From G963663365 sp963663365 (lineage in GTDB: Bacteria; Hinthialibacterota; Hinthialibacteria; Hinthialibacterales; G963663365), in the NCBI GenBank assembly GCA_963663365.2, contig CAXXIH010000001.1, positions 62,001-126,000 on the forward strand: DNA of 64,000 nucleotides. Reading direction: 5' to 3'. The position numbers and the translations under genes were made by a program. The notes beneath the pieces are model-generated. The model was not told the origin of the DNA and did not search any database. It was given only the letters and a program-made list of their open reading frames with translations. Positions within the stretch are counted from its first letter, which is position 1. Each line of letters begins with the position of its first letter. This document shows positions 17,583-27,894 of the stretch, piece by piece.

Positions 17583-18833
17583 TTAAGAGGTGCGGTGAAC
17601 GACAAACATTGTTAAATCGTCGCGTAATGGTTCGTCTCCACAGAAATCCTCAAGGACACGGTGAAGCCCGGCGACTGTATCTTCAGCGTTGTATTCCGTC
17701 ATTTCCGCCAGGGCATCGACGATTCGGGATTCTCCGATGATCTGCCCCTTCCCATTGGCGCTTTCTACAAGACCGTCCGTAAATAGAACCAACTTATCAC
17801 CCGCTATGACATCAATTTGCGCCTCGTCATATTCGTCGGACATGAAACTGCGCAGAGGAAATCCAAGTTCTGTCTTCAATTCGATGACTTCCCCAGTTGT
17901 GCCTCGCAGCAGATACATTGGATTATGTCCTGCCGATGAGAACGTGAAGGTCATTCCGCCGCTTTTTTTGTTAGGCGACAGCTTGAGAATCCCATAGAAC
18001 ATGGTCACAAAGTGATCCGATGAAAGATGCGCATTTAGTTTTTCGTTGACTACCTTAAGAGCCGTGCTCGGAAATTTGAAAGTATTCACGAATGACCGCA
18101 TGAGCAGATGAGTCACAGCCATGACAACCGCAGCTGATGCTCCATGGCCGGTCACATCAGCCATGACCAAGCCCCAATGCTCTTTGTCAATCTCAATTAC
18201 ATCATAGTAATCTCCACCGGCCTGAGTACTGGGAACATAAGATGCGGCAAGCACAAGTTTTGGATGGCTGGGAAAGACCTTGGGTAAGAATGAACGCTGG
18301 ATTTCGCCAACAATGCAGAGTTCGCGTTCCAGCGCCGCCTGGGCCTCTTCAAGCTTGCGATTTGCAGTGATAAGCCCTTCTTGAAGGGCTTTCATTTGCA
18401 CCATAGAGCGAACACGGGCCAGAAGTTCGTCTTTGGCCGGAGGTTTTACCAAATAATCGTCCGCTCCGCTTTCAAATCCCATAACTTTGTCAGCGGTTTT
18501 ATCGAGCGCGGTAAGAAGGACAATTGGCAGGAACGTCTCTCTTGTTTTCGCGAGAGCTTTGAGTCTGCGGCAGACCTCAAAGCCATCCATATCCGGCATC
18601 ATCACATCCAAAAGAACGAGATCCAGTGGAGACCCATCCTCAAGTGCCTGCCCGGCGATCTTTATGGCCTCGATCCCCCCATAGGCGGGTATAACTTCAT
18701 AGCCCGCATTTCCAAGTGTTTTTTGAAGCAAAAGCACATTTGGTGGAGAGTCATCAACGGCCAATATCCTTTTCGGGCGGCCGGAATCGTAATCCATCCG
18801 TAATGCGGGCAGCACACTGTTCTCGTCATTCAT
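17583..18833 (-). CDS. Response regulator with SpoIIE-type serine phosphatase output
   Basis: An N-terminal receiver domain (about residues 20-135, with AVDDSPPN, the phosphoacceptor Asp76 in LVLLDVMMPDMDGFEV and Lys in YLVKPPAKDEL) is followed by a short coiled coil and a PP2C/SpoIIE domain (about 195-415, with AGGDYYDVIEI, GLVMADVTGHGASAA, LFTDGLVES and RDDLTMFVV carrying the metal-binding aspartates). Such proteins control partner-switching cascades by dephosphorylating anti-anti-sigma proteins, but none is visible nearby. The start at 18833 (MNDENSVLPAL) is preferred; 18869 would add 12 residues. It begins 79 bases downstream of the DUF3857 pair. Confidence 0.92.
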   Translation of the reverse strand: MNDENSVLPALRMDYDSGRPKRILAVDDSPPNVLLLQKTLGNAGYEVIPAYGGIEAIKIAGQALEDGSPLDLVLLDVMMPDMDGFEVCRRLKALAKTRETFLPIVLLTALDKTADKVMGFESGADDYLVKPPAKDELLARVRSMVQMKALQEGLITANRKLEEAQAALERELCIVGEIQRSFLPKVFPSHPKLVLAASYVPSTQAGGDYYDVIEIDKEHWGLVMADVTGHGASAAVVMAVTHLLMRSFVNTFKFPSTALKVVNEKLNAHLSSDHFVTMFYGILKLSPNKKSGGMTFTFSSAGHNPMYLLRGTTGEVIELKTELGFPLRSFMSDEYDEAQIDVIAGDKLVLFTDGLVESANGKGQIIGESRIVDALAEMTEYNAEDTVAGLHRVLEDFCGDEPLRDDLTMFVVHRTS

Positions 18834-18911
18834 GGATTGTACTTTTCTCTGCATAACCGCAGAGTCCAACCTTTATGCATCATTGGCAAGGTCAGAGTCT
18901 CATCGCTTTCT

Positions 18912-21900
18912 CTATAGCGTGTCCTGCAGAGGCCTTAATTTGAGTTTTAGACGCTCGCCCTCATCCACTTTTCGGCAGAATTCCGCAAAGTCGCCATACT
19001 TTTCCTTTTCGATGCTTTGCGGCGGGATCAACATGCTCCTGCGAACGTGCACAGTGGAACCTTCGAGCCGCGATGTGAGTGTGAAGATACCGAAACGGTC
19101 CATGATAAAGACGTCTTCCGGGAGCTCGGGACGCCATTTTCCCTCTTCCAGCAAAGCAGATAGATCGTATGTGATTTCAGACGGATTATGGGTAAGGGGA
19201 CTTTCGATTACCACAGGGGATGTGCGCGTTACTTCACGAATTGCATTTGACAATTCAACCGGATTTGGATCCAAATCGATCTCGCGAATCGCCAGACCAT
19301 TGGTATCGCTCCCGGTCGTACGCTGATGGTTCGGCAAAGCACCCCTGAACGTTATACTTGGTTGCCCCATAACATCATCGACTCCCTCCAAAACGGCGTT
19401 CTCAACAGCAAGTCCTCGGAAAGCGCTGCTTACGGATTGCCGCACAAAGCGATCCTCCGCCTCCGAATTTTTTGAAAGACGGATAACGAGGGGCTTGAAG
19501 ATACCCATGAAATCGACCGAACCGCTGATGCTTGAAGAACAGTCAGGATTGAGACGGACATAATGACGGTTCTCGGTCCAACCGCCCTGCCATAGATCCG
19601 AGTCAATCGGCTCAACATAATATCCTCTCGGATCGAGAACCAACGCCAATCTCGTACGATATTCAGGCAACAGATAAAAAGGTTTTGCGTAGCGCGCCGT
19701 TGGATCCACATAGATCACTTTCCAGTCCTCATCCGGCAATGTCACGCGTAAAAGCGACACGGTCCCGATTTTTCCGGATGGCATGGGGGCAAATCCATCT
19801 CCGCCTGTTCCAGCCTGGACCGCTGAAAGCGGCAGTATCATTACCGGATAAACTTCATACTTTGCTTCTTGCAGAAGTGCTTCCAGTAAAGAAATTTTGG
19901 CGTGAGCGGCGCCCGTTCGCAAAACCGCAGCATCATGCGCAGTGCCGCTGCCGCTGCCTTCCTCGATCTCATCACGAACCCAATTGACTAGTTTTGCCAC
20001 GCGTTGACGGTCTGCTCCATCCGCGTCCAATCCAATCTCATTCAACAAATCGGCAATCCATGGTCCGGGTTCGCGAATCTGGTCCAAACTTGCAAGAACA
20101 TCTTGAATCTGCGGCAACCACGATTTGGCGGTTGTTATGCTGACTGAGGGCACCAAACGCTGGATGGGAGGAGTAAAACTTTCGCGCTTGATTCCATCTT
20201 GTTCTTTGGCTTCCCAAATTCGGACTGTTTTCCCTTCCGAAACCGGTAATGAACCGTCTTCGTTACGCAAGGGTTCGATGCTTTCATCGGTCCAGTCAAT
20301 TCGTGGTTCCAGGTCTGGAGGCGATAATAAAACCAGCTTCGAGACAAGCATGGGTTGTTCGAAGGCCCCGAAGAAGAAACGCCCCGCATAATAATTCCGG
20401 CCGGGCGAGCGGTTCCAGTTGACGGTTTGCGCGTAGGCATATTCGACAATTGTGCCTTCTTGCACTTCGAAAAATGAAAGTGCTTGTTGTCCGCTAAGGG
20501 ATTTGATGTGATCGACGGGCCAGATTTTGCCATCCGGATTGATCGTTCGCGCTTCGATCAGCTCGACACCTGAGGGAATTACATATTCCGCCCAATCTCT
20601 TCTCCCTTCTTCATTGAGAATTCGCACAGCTTGATGGATATACGCGCGGTATGCTCCACTGGGCATTAAATCCAAAACCATCAAATCGATAAGGAAGACC
20701 GAGCCCGCCCGCGTGTTGTTCCATTTTTCGGCGGCGGACAAATCTAAATCCTCAAAGCGAATGTCATACGGTTTGTAAAAAGGCTGTGTTTCAACACCCC
20801 GGATTGTCTCCATGGCATCGACGGTTTTTTGTAGACTTAAGTCCCAGGGCGCTGCTTGGAGTGCTTCTTTATAGGCCTTTTCCGCAGCTTCTGCATTTGC
20901 AGGTTCCGTATAGGCCAGCAATGCGGCCAAAGATTCTTTTGCCTCTTCGATATGAGGCAGATCGGCTACGGTCTGTTGCATGATCTCCAATGCTTTATCC
21001 AGTTCGCCGTCTGCACGTTCCAAGTGACAAGCGCGCCGCCTCCAGCGAAAACTCGCAGGATGCATTTTTACGTTTGCATCGATGGTATCCCGCAGTGCTT
21101 TTCTTGCGGATTTGTTTGTTTCAAGAGTTCCCGGGGGAAGTGAAAAAACACGGTCGATCAATTGATCAGAGTCCGGAAAATGACGGAGTCCTTCTGTAAT
21201 CCAACCTAGAGCTTCACTACTGCGTCCGCTTTGTTCCGCGTGGTTGGCGAGTTCCAGATAAAGACTTGGTAATTGCGGCCATCCGGATTCATGAGCCGTA
21301 ATCATGGATGATCTGGCCCGCAGATGCCAATTCTTTTTCATTTGCAGCTGCCCATACATTTCAGTAACAAATGGCGGAATAGGCCGTCCGGTTGGTTTCC
21401 ATGTTTCGTCGATGAACGTTTCCGTGACTTCCAATGCCTGATCCAATTGGTCGCGCTCTAAATAGTAATTGGCGAGACCGGTGGCGGCACTGGCCAGCAA
21501 AGGACAGCGCTCTAATGCGTTTTGATAGGCCTGCAAGGCTTCTTGCTGCAAACGCGTTCTCGATTGCGGTCTTAATCTCGCTTCAAACATAAGCTGATTT
21601 GCTTCCAGCAAATCAAGCAATGCCCAGTTACCCGCGCCTGCCTCCATGCAGGCTTGGCGCAAATTGGCGAGATGAGTATGGGCTTCTTTGATTTGCGAGT
21701 ATTTAGCAGCGGCAATTCGGGCATAAAGGCTGTCGAGGATTTTCCCATGGGGCAAATTCTCGACGGCAATTGTCGGGCTTAGGGTCTCAGCGGGTGCTGA
21801 TGCATTTTCTTGTGTCGCATCATTCGCGGCAGCGATAGATGGGGGAGTAAAACCAAACGGGCTAATGATCATGTTCGCAGTAGCCGTTTGGCTTCGATCG

Positions 21901-22922
21901 GCAATCGTCCACGGAGCTTCCAGTCCTTTTGGATCGTCGAGGCGGACGCGCACGCGCCAGTCCGTTGCCTGGGTTGCTTTTATGACCAAAAGAATGGGGC
22001 CTCTCCGAATAGGCACCATGGTTTCGAGCCTTCTCGAATAGTCTTGTTGGCTGCTATCGCGTTCCAAAACGCCGTATCCATCCCACCAAACCCGGACATC
22101 ACAAGCCGACTCCACAATCAAGCGCGCTGTTCCGATGCGCGTGCCTTCCAACACCGTCACCGCGTAGGCTGTGCTGCCCTCGGGTGATGTTAAGTCATAA
22201 AAATTGAGCCAACCTGTTCTATCGACAGGCACCGGACCGGGCTGGTCTATGATATGAGGTTTGGGGTGGACTGTTCCCAGCCAACTAGGCCATGAGGATT
22301 GCCATAAATCGGTCTCGGGAGGGAATTCAACCTTCAAATCGCCTTGCCCCGAAAGGCCAAAAGGTCCGGCTATATACCACCAATCCCGGATAACACCCAA
22401 TTCTTTCAAGTGTTCTTCAAGTTTATCGATTTCTCCGTGATTCTCTTCTTGTTCGGCAATCTCCTCTAAGACCGCATGACGGTGCTCGTCGGTTATATGG
22501 CGAAGATTCAAAATAATATTGAGCAGTTCCAGTGTTTCTTCAGGATCATGTCCGCGCAGATTCTTTAATTTGAGCGCCTTTAAATAACCCGGCCACCACG
22601 GCTGTGTTGGAGCGGCCTCTTCGCCGCCCGACTGGAGGAGTTCGCTCCAGCCGTTATACATTCCCTGGACATCGCCCAACATCCAGCGGGCCAGAACCAA
22701 TCCGTCCATGGCCGTGCTTCGATCCGGGCTGTCTTCCGGGACTTCCATAAAGGCGGCTTCGGCCGCGATAGGATCGTTATTGAAAAGAGCGTTCCAGCCG
22801 GCTTCAGCATCGGCAAAACTGTTTCCCACCCAAATTGTAGCCAGCAAAAAGAGCGCGAATATGCGCCGGTGCAGGTTTGTATTGAAAGGAATAAAGGATG
22901 AATTGCGCTGTTGATCGCTCAT
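18912..22922 (-). CDS. Giant DUF3857/TPR protein with a degenerate transglutaminase-like domain
   Basis: A 1336-residue exported protein (hydrophobic signal segment about residues 20-37). Order: a lectin- or PA14-like beta domain at about 180-335 (WYIAGPFG, VRVWWDGYGVLE), helical TPR-type repeats at about 390-700, a DUF3857 domain at about 735-930 (RILNEEGRRDWAEYVIP, EGTIVEYAY) and a transglutaminase-like domain at about 975-1100. Where active relatives have GDCKDK, this protein has GAAHAK (Cys replaced by Ala1006), and the catalytic His position is also lost, while VDPTA keeps the Asp. I infer a non-catalytic paralogue. Its start overlaps the stop of the upstream DUF3857 gene by 4 bases, so the two are translationally coupled. 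Confidence 0.88.
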   Translation of the reverse strand: MSDQQRNSSFIPFNTNLHRRIFALFLLATIWVGNSFADAEAGWNALFNNDPIAAEAAFMEVPEDSPDRSTAMDGLVLARWMLGDVQGMYNGWSELLQSGGEEAAPTQPWWPGYLKALKLKNLRGHDPEETLELLNIILNLRHITDEHRHAVLEEIAEQEENHGEIDKLEEHLKELGVIRDWWYIAGPFGLSGQGDLKVEFPPETDLWQSSWPSWLGTVHPKPHIIDQPGPVPVDRTGWLNFYDLTSPEGSTAYAVTVLEGTRIGTARLIVESACDVRVWWDGYGVLERDSSQQDYSRRLETMVPIRRGPILLVIKATQATDWRVRVRLDDPKGLEAPWTIADRSQTATANMIISPFGFTPPSIAAANDATQENASAPAETLSPTIAVENLPHGKILDSLYARIAAAKYSQIKEAHTHLANLRQACMEAGAGNWALLDLLEANQLMFEARLRPQSRTRLQQEALQAYQNALERCPLLASAATGLANYYLERDQLDQALEVTETFIDETWKPTGRPIPPFVTEMYGQLQMKKNWHLRARSSMITAHESGWPQLPSLYLELANHAEQSGRSSEALGWITEGLRHFPDSDQLIDRVFSLPPGTLETNKSARKALRDTIDANVKMHPASFRWRRRACHLERADGELDKALEIMQQTVADLPHIEEAKESLAALLAYTEPANAEAAEKAYKEALQAAPWDLSLQKTVDAMETIRGVETQPFYKPYDIRFEDLDLSAAEKWNNTRAGSVFLIDLMVLDLMPSGAYRAYIHQAVRILNEEGRRDWAEYVIPSGVELIEARTINPDGKIWPVDHIKSLSGQQALSFFEVQEGTIVEYAYAQTVNWNRSPGRNYYAGRFFFGAFEQPMLVSKLVLLSPPDLEPRIDWTDESIEPLRNEDGSLPVSEGKTVRIWEAKEQDGIKRESFTPPIQRLVPSVSITTAKSWLPQIQDVLASLDQIREPGPWIADLLNEIGLDADGADRQRVAKLVNWVRDEIEEGSGSGTAHDAAVLRTGAAHAKISLLEALLQEAKYEVYPVMILPLSAVQAGTGGDGFAPMPSGKIGTVSLLRVTLPDEDWKVIYVDPTARYAKPFYLLPEYRTRLALVLDPRGYYVEPIDSDLWQGGWTENRHYVRLNPDCSSSISGSVDFMGIFKPLVIRLSKNSEAEDRFVRQSVSSAFRGLAVENAVLEGVDDVMGQPSITFRGALPNHQRTTGSDTNGLAIREIDLDPNPVELSNAIREVTRTSPVVIESPLTHNPSEITYDLSALLEEGKWRPELPEDVFIMDRFGIFTLTSRLEGSTVHVRRSMLIPPQSIEKEKYGDFAEFCRKVDEGERLKLKLRPLQDTL

Positions 22923-25900
22923 GAAGACACCTCGACATACATGCGGCGGTCTTGGGCGTCATCGACCTGCCTGCAAAACTCGCGGAACGCCTGGTAGTTA
23001 TCAACGCCGATTCGGCGTTTTGATAGTGCAATTTCTTCTTCGATACGCAGGGTGTCTCCCTCGATCACTGCCTTCCAATTGAAACGGCCGAATTCGGACT
23101 CGAGAGATATGGGCTCCGGGAGTTCGGGAATACGGCTGCCTTGAGGCAGATTAATTGTGACTTCGTTGCGTTTATGCCACTTGTTTGAATTGAAAACCAA
23201 ATCGTAATGACGTGATGAATCTCTTGTGTACCGATCGGAAAAATCTTCGGGGAAAAGACTGGCAGGCACATTCAAACGTCCATTCCCGTCTTTTGACGCG
23301 AAATTAGGCATTTCGAATTTATAATTGATCCATTCGTCGTCATTGTATGTGTCGAGATCGGAGATTTCGATTTCCAAACACCGGCTGCCCGGGTAATTGG
23401 ATACAAGTTGGCTTTCGATGATTTCAGCGGCCTTTGCTTTGTTGTTGTAGATGTTTCGCACAAGGGGATTGTAAAGGCCTAAGTAGGAACAATGCCGTTC
23501 GCCCTGCACCGTACCATCTGTATTTAAAGCAAGAGTTGTTTCATATTTTGCGCCGTTTTTGTCGGCATCCGGAACAGGTGAACGTTGGAGCCGGCTTTTT
23601 CCGCCTTTTTCAATAACCAATAAATTGGCCCCGGCATCCATGTTGGGTAATTCGGATGCTCCATAATACTGGGCGGTGCCGTCGATAAACCGGCCTTCGT
23701 CGCCTAAGCCGGGAACGTAATAAATGGCATGATTAAAGAGCCACATGGAAGGCAGTTCGTAATCAATCTCACCCCGGTCGACGGTACGCAACAAGGCCAT
23801 GTTGCCTTTTACGCCCGCCAACTCCAACATTGAGACCGCCAACGCCGCTTTGTCTTTGCAGTCTCCATAACGAGCCTGCAAGATGTCATTGACTTTATGC
23901 GGTTTCCAACCGTGGATTCCAAATTCTAAACCCAAATAACGAACTTCCGTATTTACGAAACGGTTAATGGCGCTGACAATTTCTGCTTCGCTCAACTTTG
24001 CCTCAGGACTCATGCCATTTTCCGTACGGTATTCCGCCAATACTTCTTCGGTTTGACGCCGCACAGTCGGATCGGGAATGAACTGATCCTCGATCAATTG
24101 CCAATACCACGTTGTCATATCTTCCCATGTTTCGAATGTCGAAATTTTGATGTAGGGAAGAATTTCCGACATGGAGGGCATTCCCGCATCTCTAGGCACT
24201 CGCGGAAGATTTTGAGCTTCCCAGCGATAAATCCGCTCATCGCCTTCTTCAGTTACAATTGGTTCTGTGGCAATTACCGTCTTTGAATCGTCAACCGCTT
24301 CCTTTGGATATGACGGGGGAATTTGTTTCCAATAAAAATCTCTGTCTTTTGGGGTTATCAGTACATAATCGTATACAAGGGTTGGATCGAAGCCGCCTAT
24401 GAATGCTACGTCTCCATAATAATCGGCAAATATATTTTCACCCCGTTGTTCGGTTTGGTATTCAACTTCGACAATTGAACCGATCTGAACGCTGGGCATA
24501 TCGATAATCGCGACGTATTGGTCACCATAAAGGCGCGATGCCGCATCACCGGCGTTGGAAGTATCTCGATGTACCGGCGCGGGGGCATCCACAATCGTTC
24601 CATCCGGTTGGATCACCCGTGCCATAAGGACGCGGATTTCATCCCGTCCACGTTCGTAAAAGATTGGCCAACGTGAACTTTGGGAAATTCCCGTTTCGGT
24701 CAGGACTTTGGTAACCGTGTGATGTGTTTGGCTGGCATTGCCATTGGAGTGAACACGGGTCACTTGTTGCGATAACAGCGTGACGGCGTTGGCATCCTTA
24801 ATGATATCTTCCGATGGTTCCGGAATTTCAGTCCAGTCTTTTCGATAGGGTGTGTAGTAATCGTCGGTGTCCGGCGAGACCTTCTCGATATAGTCGAGCG
24901 CCCATGGATCGGAAGGTTCCGCGCGCAGGACCGCTTGCAGGTGAATCAAGATTTTCTCAGGCTCGGCACCCGAGGCATCGAGACGTTCCGCTTCCATCCG
25001 GTGCAAGGATGTGTCGTGCGGGCTGATACGCAAACCTGCTTCTATCGCCTTTTCGGCGTTTTCGTAATCGCCATGGCCAAGATGATATCGGGCAAGCACG
25101 CGGCAAGGCTCAGCATTCCAGGTGTCTATTTCTTCGATCTTTTCCTGGAAACGTTCGGCTTTGTTTAAATCGTCCTGCTGCAAGGCCAAACGCATCATCT
25201 CGATCAACGGCCATTCATGCTGGCGATTGGCGAGCGACAGCCGTTCCAGCCACCGTTCGCGAACTTGGATGGGATACTCATCGCGCGACATGGTAATGAC
25301 GTGTTGGAGAAAACCGGAATCTTGAGGATCGGTCTCTAAGGCCTGTTGTGCATAGATCAAGGCGGGCGCGGCCAGATTTTGTTCCGATAAAAGGACTGCA
25401 TATTCGGCGATGAATTCAGGATGCTGCGGCGTCACATCCAGTGCATCCAAAATCCATTGCCTTCTTCGTTCGAAGAATGGACGGCCCCGTGCAAAAATGA
25501 GTTCCCGGATGCGGGAACGGAGGTCGCCGGGATCAAGTTCGACTGCGCGGCGGTAGCCGAGTCTTTTTCGGTTGCCCTGTAAATCGGCTTCGGCGGCCAG
25601 ACGCGCAATGAGTCCACATTCCGGATATTTGGTTTGGATTGTGGAGACAATTTCGTATGCGCTGATATCATCCCGGTCCAATGTCCGCAGCCGGTCTAAA
25701 AGCAGCGCATACATAACGTGCCCGATATGTTCGGGCGGCCGGTTCGGGCCTTGCGCCGCCAGGCTTGTAATGGAGGGTGGTTCGACTTCAAAAGTCGGGG
25801 AACTTCCGGATAAGATTTGAAGGCGGTCTTGGGGGATGTTGCGCAACGCCTCTAATGATCCATTTACGGCAATTGCTGTACCGGTATCCGCCTGCACCAA

Positions 25901-26851
25901 CCGCAGGAACATTCCCCCTACATTTGCCTCATCGACACTGACTTTTGCCAAAATCAAATTGGCGCCGGGACGTAATTCCGCAACGCAAGAAGCCTGATCG
26001 GGCCGTGGGTCGTGGTAGCGATCAACTTCCAATACGAGAATTCCGTTAACCCATATTTTAATGGCGCCTGCGTGGCCGACATGCAAAGCCGCGCGGGTTG
26101 CTTTCTCCAGTTGGACTGTCGTTGCCAGGAATGTTGTGCTCTCCTTTTGTGGACGCACAAGTTCATAAAGGTTGTTATATCCTTCCGCCGCCCGCACTGG
26201 TATTTCGCTCCATGAAATCGCGCCGTTCCGGCCTTGATAACTTTCGGCGAAATTTAATTCGCGCTCAGGTTTCATAACTTCGTTATGGCCGCGTTTCTCC
26301 GCATTATCGAATGGAGCCAAATAAGACCAATCTGTCACAAAGCCGAGTTTTTCAACCAACTCTTTGGCGTCTTTAAACTTCCCCAAGGTACGTAACGATG
26401 ACAATTCCAAAAACCGGTGCCGCGCCAATAACCAGTTCGGAATATCTTTGGCTTTGGCCAGTTTTTCTCTTTGTTTTTCAAATTTTTCGATTTGTCCCAA
26501 ATCTGCGGCATTTTCATAGGCCAGGATCAGCGCCGCTTCGGCTTCGGGCTGTGCCCCATAGGCCGCGCAGGCATTCAGCCAGATTTCCCAAGGGGCCGGA
26601 TCGCCCGGATCGGGTGCATGGCCCGCCAAACGCCGTTCGAGGAGCAAGGCATAGACGGTTTGTGCAACGGCATCGTCGTCTGCCTCCTCTACGCGCGATT
26701 TGGTGTCTGCCTCCAACGTATTAGGAGATTCTCCGTTGAGGATTTTCTCCCAGAGCTCTTGTCCCGTAGGGGCCGCGCTAACTTGTGTTGTGAAGATTGT
26801 AAAGACTAGGGAGCATATGCAAGCAAGATATTCTGTTTTTTGACGCACCAT
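22919..26851 (-). CDS. Giant DUF3857/TPR protein with an intact transglutaminase-like domain
   Basis: A 1310-residue protein with a signal peptide (residues about 7-26, ending VSA-APTG). Order: helical repeats, a beta-sandwich domain at about 170-320 (IKIWVNGILVLEVDRY), TPR repeats at about 375-650, DUF3857 at about 690-880 (VTKVLTETGISQ, ARVIQPDGTIVDAP, GSIVEVEYQTEQRG) and a transglutaminase core at about 960-1075. The catalytic triad is complete: Cys998 in RYGDCKDKA, His1041 in LFNHAIYYV and Asp1057 in FIDGTA. The family is thought to cross-link or hydrolyse amide bonds outside the cytoplasm, but substrates are unknown. It is the first gene of a two-gene unit with its inactive paralogue. 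Confidence 0.92.
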   Translation of the reverse strand: MVRQKTEYLACICSLVFTIFTTQVSAAPTGQELWEKILNGESPNTLEADTKSRVEEADDDAVAQTVYALLLERRLAGHAPDPGDPAPWEIWLNACAAYGAQPEAEAALILAYENAADLGQIEKFEKQREKLAKAKDIPNWLLARHRFLELSSLRTLGKFKDAKELVEKLGFVTDWSYLAPFDNAEKRGHNEVMKPERELNFAESYQGRNGAISWSEIPVRAAEGYNNLYELVRPQKESTTFLATTVQLEKATRAALHVGHAGAIKIWVNGILVLEVDRYHDPRPDQASCVAELRPGANLILAKVSVDEANVGGMFLRLVQADTGTAIAVNGSLEALRNIPQDRLQILSGSSPTFEVEPPSITSLAAQGPNRPPEHIGHVMYALLLDRLRTLDRDDISAYEIVSTIQTKYPECGLIARLAAEADLQGNRKRLGYRRAVELDPGDLRSRIRELIFARGRPFFERRRQWILDALDVTPQHPEFIAEYAVLLSEQNLAAPALIYAQQALETDPQDSGFLQHVITMSRDEYPIQVRERWLERLSLANRQHEWPLIEMMRLALQQDDLNKAERFQEKIEEIDTWNAEPCRVLARYHLGHGDYENAEKAIEAGLRISPHDTSLHRMEAERLDASGAEPEKILIHLQAVLRAEPSDPWALDYIEKVSPDTDDYYTPYRKDWTEIPEPSEDIIKDANAVTLLSQQVTRVHSNGNASQTHHTVTKVLTETGISQSSRWPIFYERGRDEIRVLMARVIQPDGTIVDAPAPVHRDTSNAGDAASRLYGDQYVAIIDMPSVQIGSIVEVEYQTEQRGENIFADYYGDVAFIGGFDPTLVYDYVLITPKDRDFYWKQIPPSYPKEAVDDSKTVIATEPIVTEEGDERIYRWEAQNLPRVPRDAGMPSMSEILPYIKISTFETWEDMTTWYWQLIEDQFIPDPTVRRQTEEVLAEYRTENGMSPEAKLSEAEIVSAINRFVNTEVRYLGLEFGIHGWKPHKVNDILQARYGDCKDKAALAVSMLELAGVKGNMALLRTVDRGEIDYELPSMWLFNHAIYYVPGLGDEGRFIDGTAQYYGASELPNMDAGANLLVIEKGGKSRLQRSPVPDADKNGAKYETTLALNTDGTVQGERHCSYLGLYNPLVRNIYNNKAKAAEIIESQLVSNYPGSRCLEIEISDLDTYNDDEWINYKFEMPNFASKDGNGRLNVPASLFPEDFSDRYTRDSSRHYDLVFNSNKWHKRNEVTINLPQGSRIPELPEPISLESEFGRFNWKAVIEGDTLRIEEEIALSKRRIGVDNYQAFREFCRQVDDAQDRRMYVEVSS

Positions 26852-26987
26852 TCGAGTCCCGTCCTGCCTGAATTGGTTTCGCTTGTGAGAATGATCGTGC
26901 GAGGTCGCATCAACTTCAAACGATCATCAGGAACTGATCGTATCGTTGATACCATCAAGCCTCTGATGCTACCGCAGGAAAGCGCCA

Positions 26988-27019
26988 AAACACAGAGACA
27001 GGCGAGTGGACGCCTGTCT
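26988..27019 (-). terminator. Rho-independent terminator after the sigma/anti-sigma operon
   Basis: On the minus strand, AGACAGGCG pairs perfectly with CGCCTGTCT (positions 27019-26996) around the six-base loop TCCACT, followed by the moderately T-rich CTGTGTTTT. It lies about 35 bases past the stop of the 279-residue gene, so it would end the sigma-operon transcript before the DUF3857 genes. The U tract is imperfect. Confidence 0.6.
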
Positions 27020-27054
27020 TACCATGTGTTTGAAGATGTGTATAAGCGTGGGGA

Positions 27055-27894
27055 TTATTTCTGCTCAGGCCCGGCATCCTCTTCGGGCGGAGGAGGAGGC
27101 ATATCGCCCGGCTCTCCTGGCGGAGGAGGACCTGGTGGCCATCCTCGATGACCCAGAATGGGATTTTCATCGGGATCTTCGGTCATGATTTTTTCGATAT
27201 GCTCACGTACCAGAACATCATGATTCGTTCCGCGCTCTTGCAGCATCTTTTCCAAACTTTCCAGCCGCTTGCGCATATGGTCCAATTCCAGAGTTTGATG
27301 TTTGGTCTGAAGGTCGAATAAAACTGCTCCCTCGGTCTCTATCTTTTTCTGTAATTCAGCCTTTTTGGCTTCGTCTTCTGTAGAATTGAACTCTTTCACC
27401 AGTTCATAAACTTCATTTTGTTTATCCTGGACGGCGATAAACGCCTCGTAGAGTTCAGGCGCCTGTTCTTTTAGAAAATCCAAACGTTTTTTCCCGCGAA
27501 TGCGATTCATAAGATCTTTTCGCTTTTCGGGATCTTTCATAAGTTCCCGAACATCCGGCGGCATGCGGTCATCAAATCGTCCCCTGCGATCACGCATATC
27601 TTCCGGACCACCCCGCCCATGGGAATCTCTATCGTCATCCCGCGGCCGCCACCGTCTGCGGCCGTCGCGTCGAGACGCGTCATCGGAATCTTCTGCCTGG
27701 GCCGGATCGGATGCGGTCTCTGTTTGCGTCTCATCCGCACTTACGATCAGCATTTCAAGTGAGGCCGGAGCGGCGGCCTCAAGCCGGGATGCAAACAAGA
27801 CACAAACTGACGGCAAAGCCAATATCACCAGAATGAGGGATATCTTTTGAACCGAAGAACTCATACGCGGTCTGAACTTGTTTTCCGGTTTCAT
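27055..27894 (-). CDS. Extracytoplasmic charged helical protein, CpxP/Spy-like context
   Basis: A 279-residue protein with an N-terminal hydrophobic segment (about residues 15-42, a signal or anchor), a very charged low-complexity region (about 60-115, rich in Arg, Asp and Gly), a long helical part (about 115-245, with FLKEQAPELYEAFIAVQDKQ and HMRKRLESLEKMLQER) and a Pro/Glu-rich tail. The helical part resembles the Spy/CpxP and heavy-metal-resistance type periplasmic proteins often encoded beside ECF sigma and anti-sigma genes, but the LTxxQ signature is absent, so this is context-based. Its start overlaps the anti-sigma stop by 4 bases (ATGA). Confidence 0.65.
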   Translation of the reverse strand: MKPENKFRPRMSSSVQKISLILVILALPSVCVLFASRLEAAAPASLEMLIVSADETQTETASDPAQAEDSDDASRRDGRRRWRPRDDDRDSHGRGGPEDMRDRRGRFDDRMPPDVRELMKDPEKRKDLMNRIRGKKRLDFLKEQAPELYEAFIAVQDKQNEVYELVKEFNSTEDEAKKAELQKKIETEGAVLFDLQTKHQTLELDHMRKRLESLEKMLQERGTNHDVLVREHIEKIMTEDPDENPILGHRGWPPGPPPPGEPGDMPPPPPEEDAGPEQK

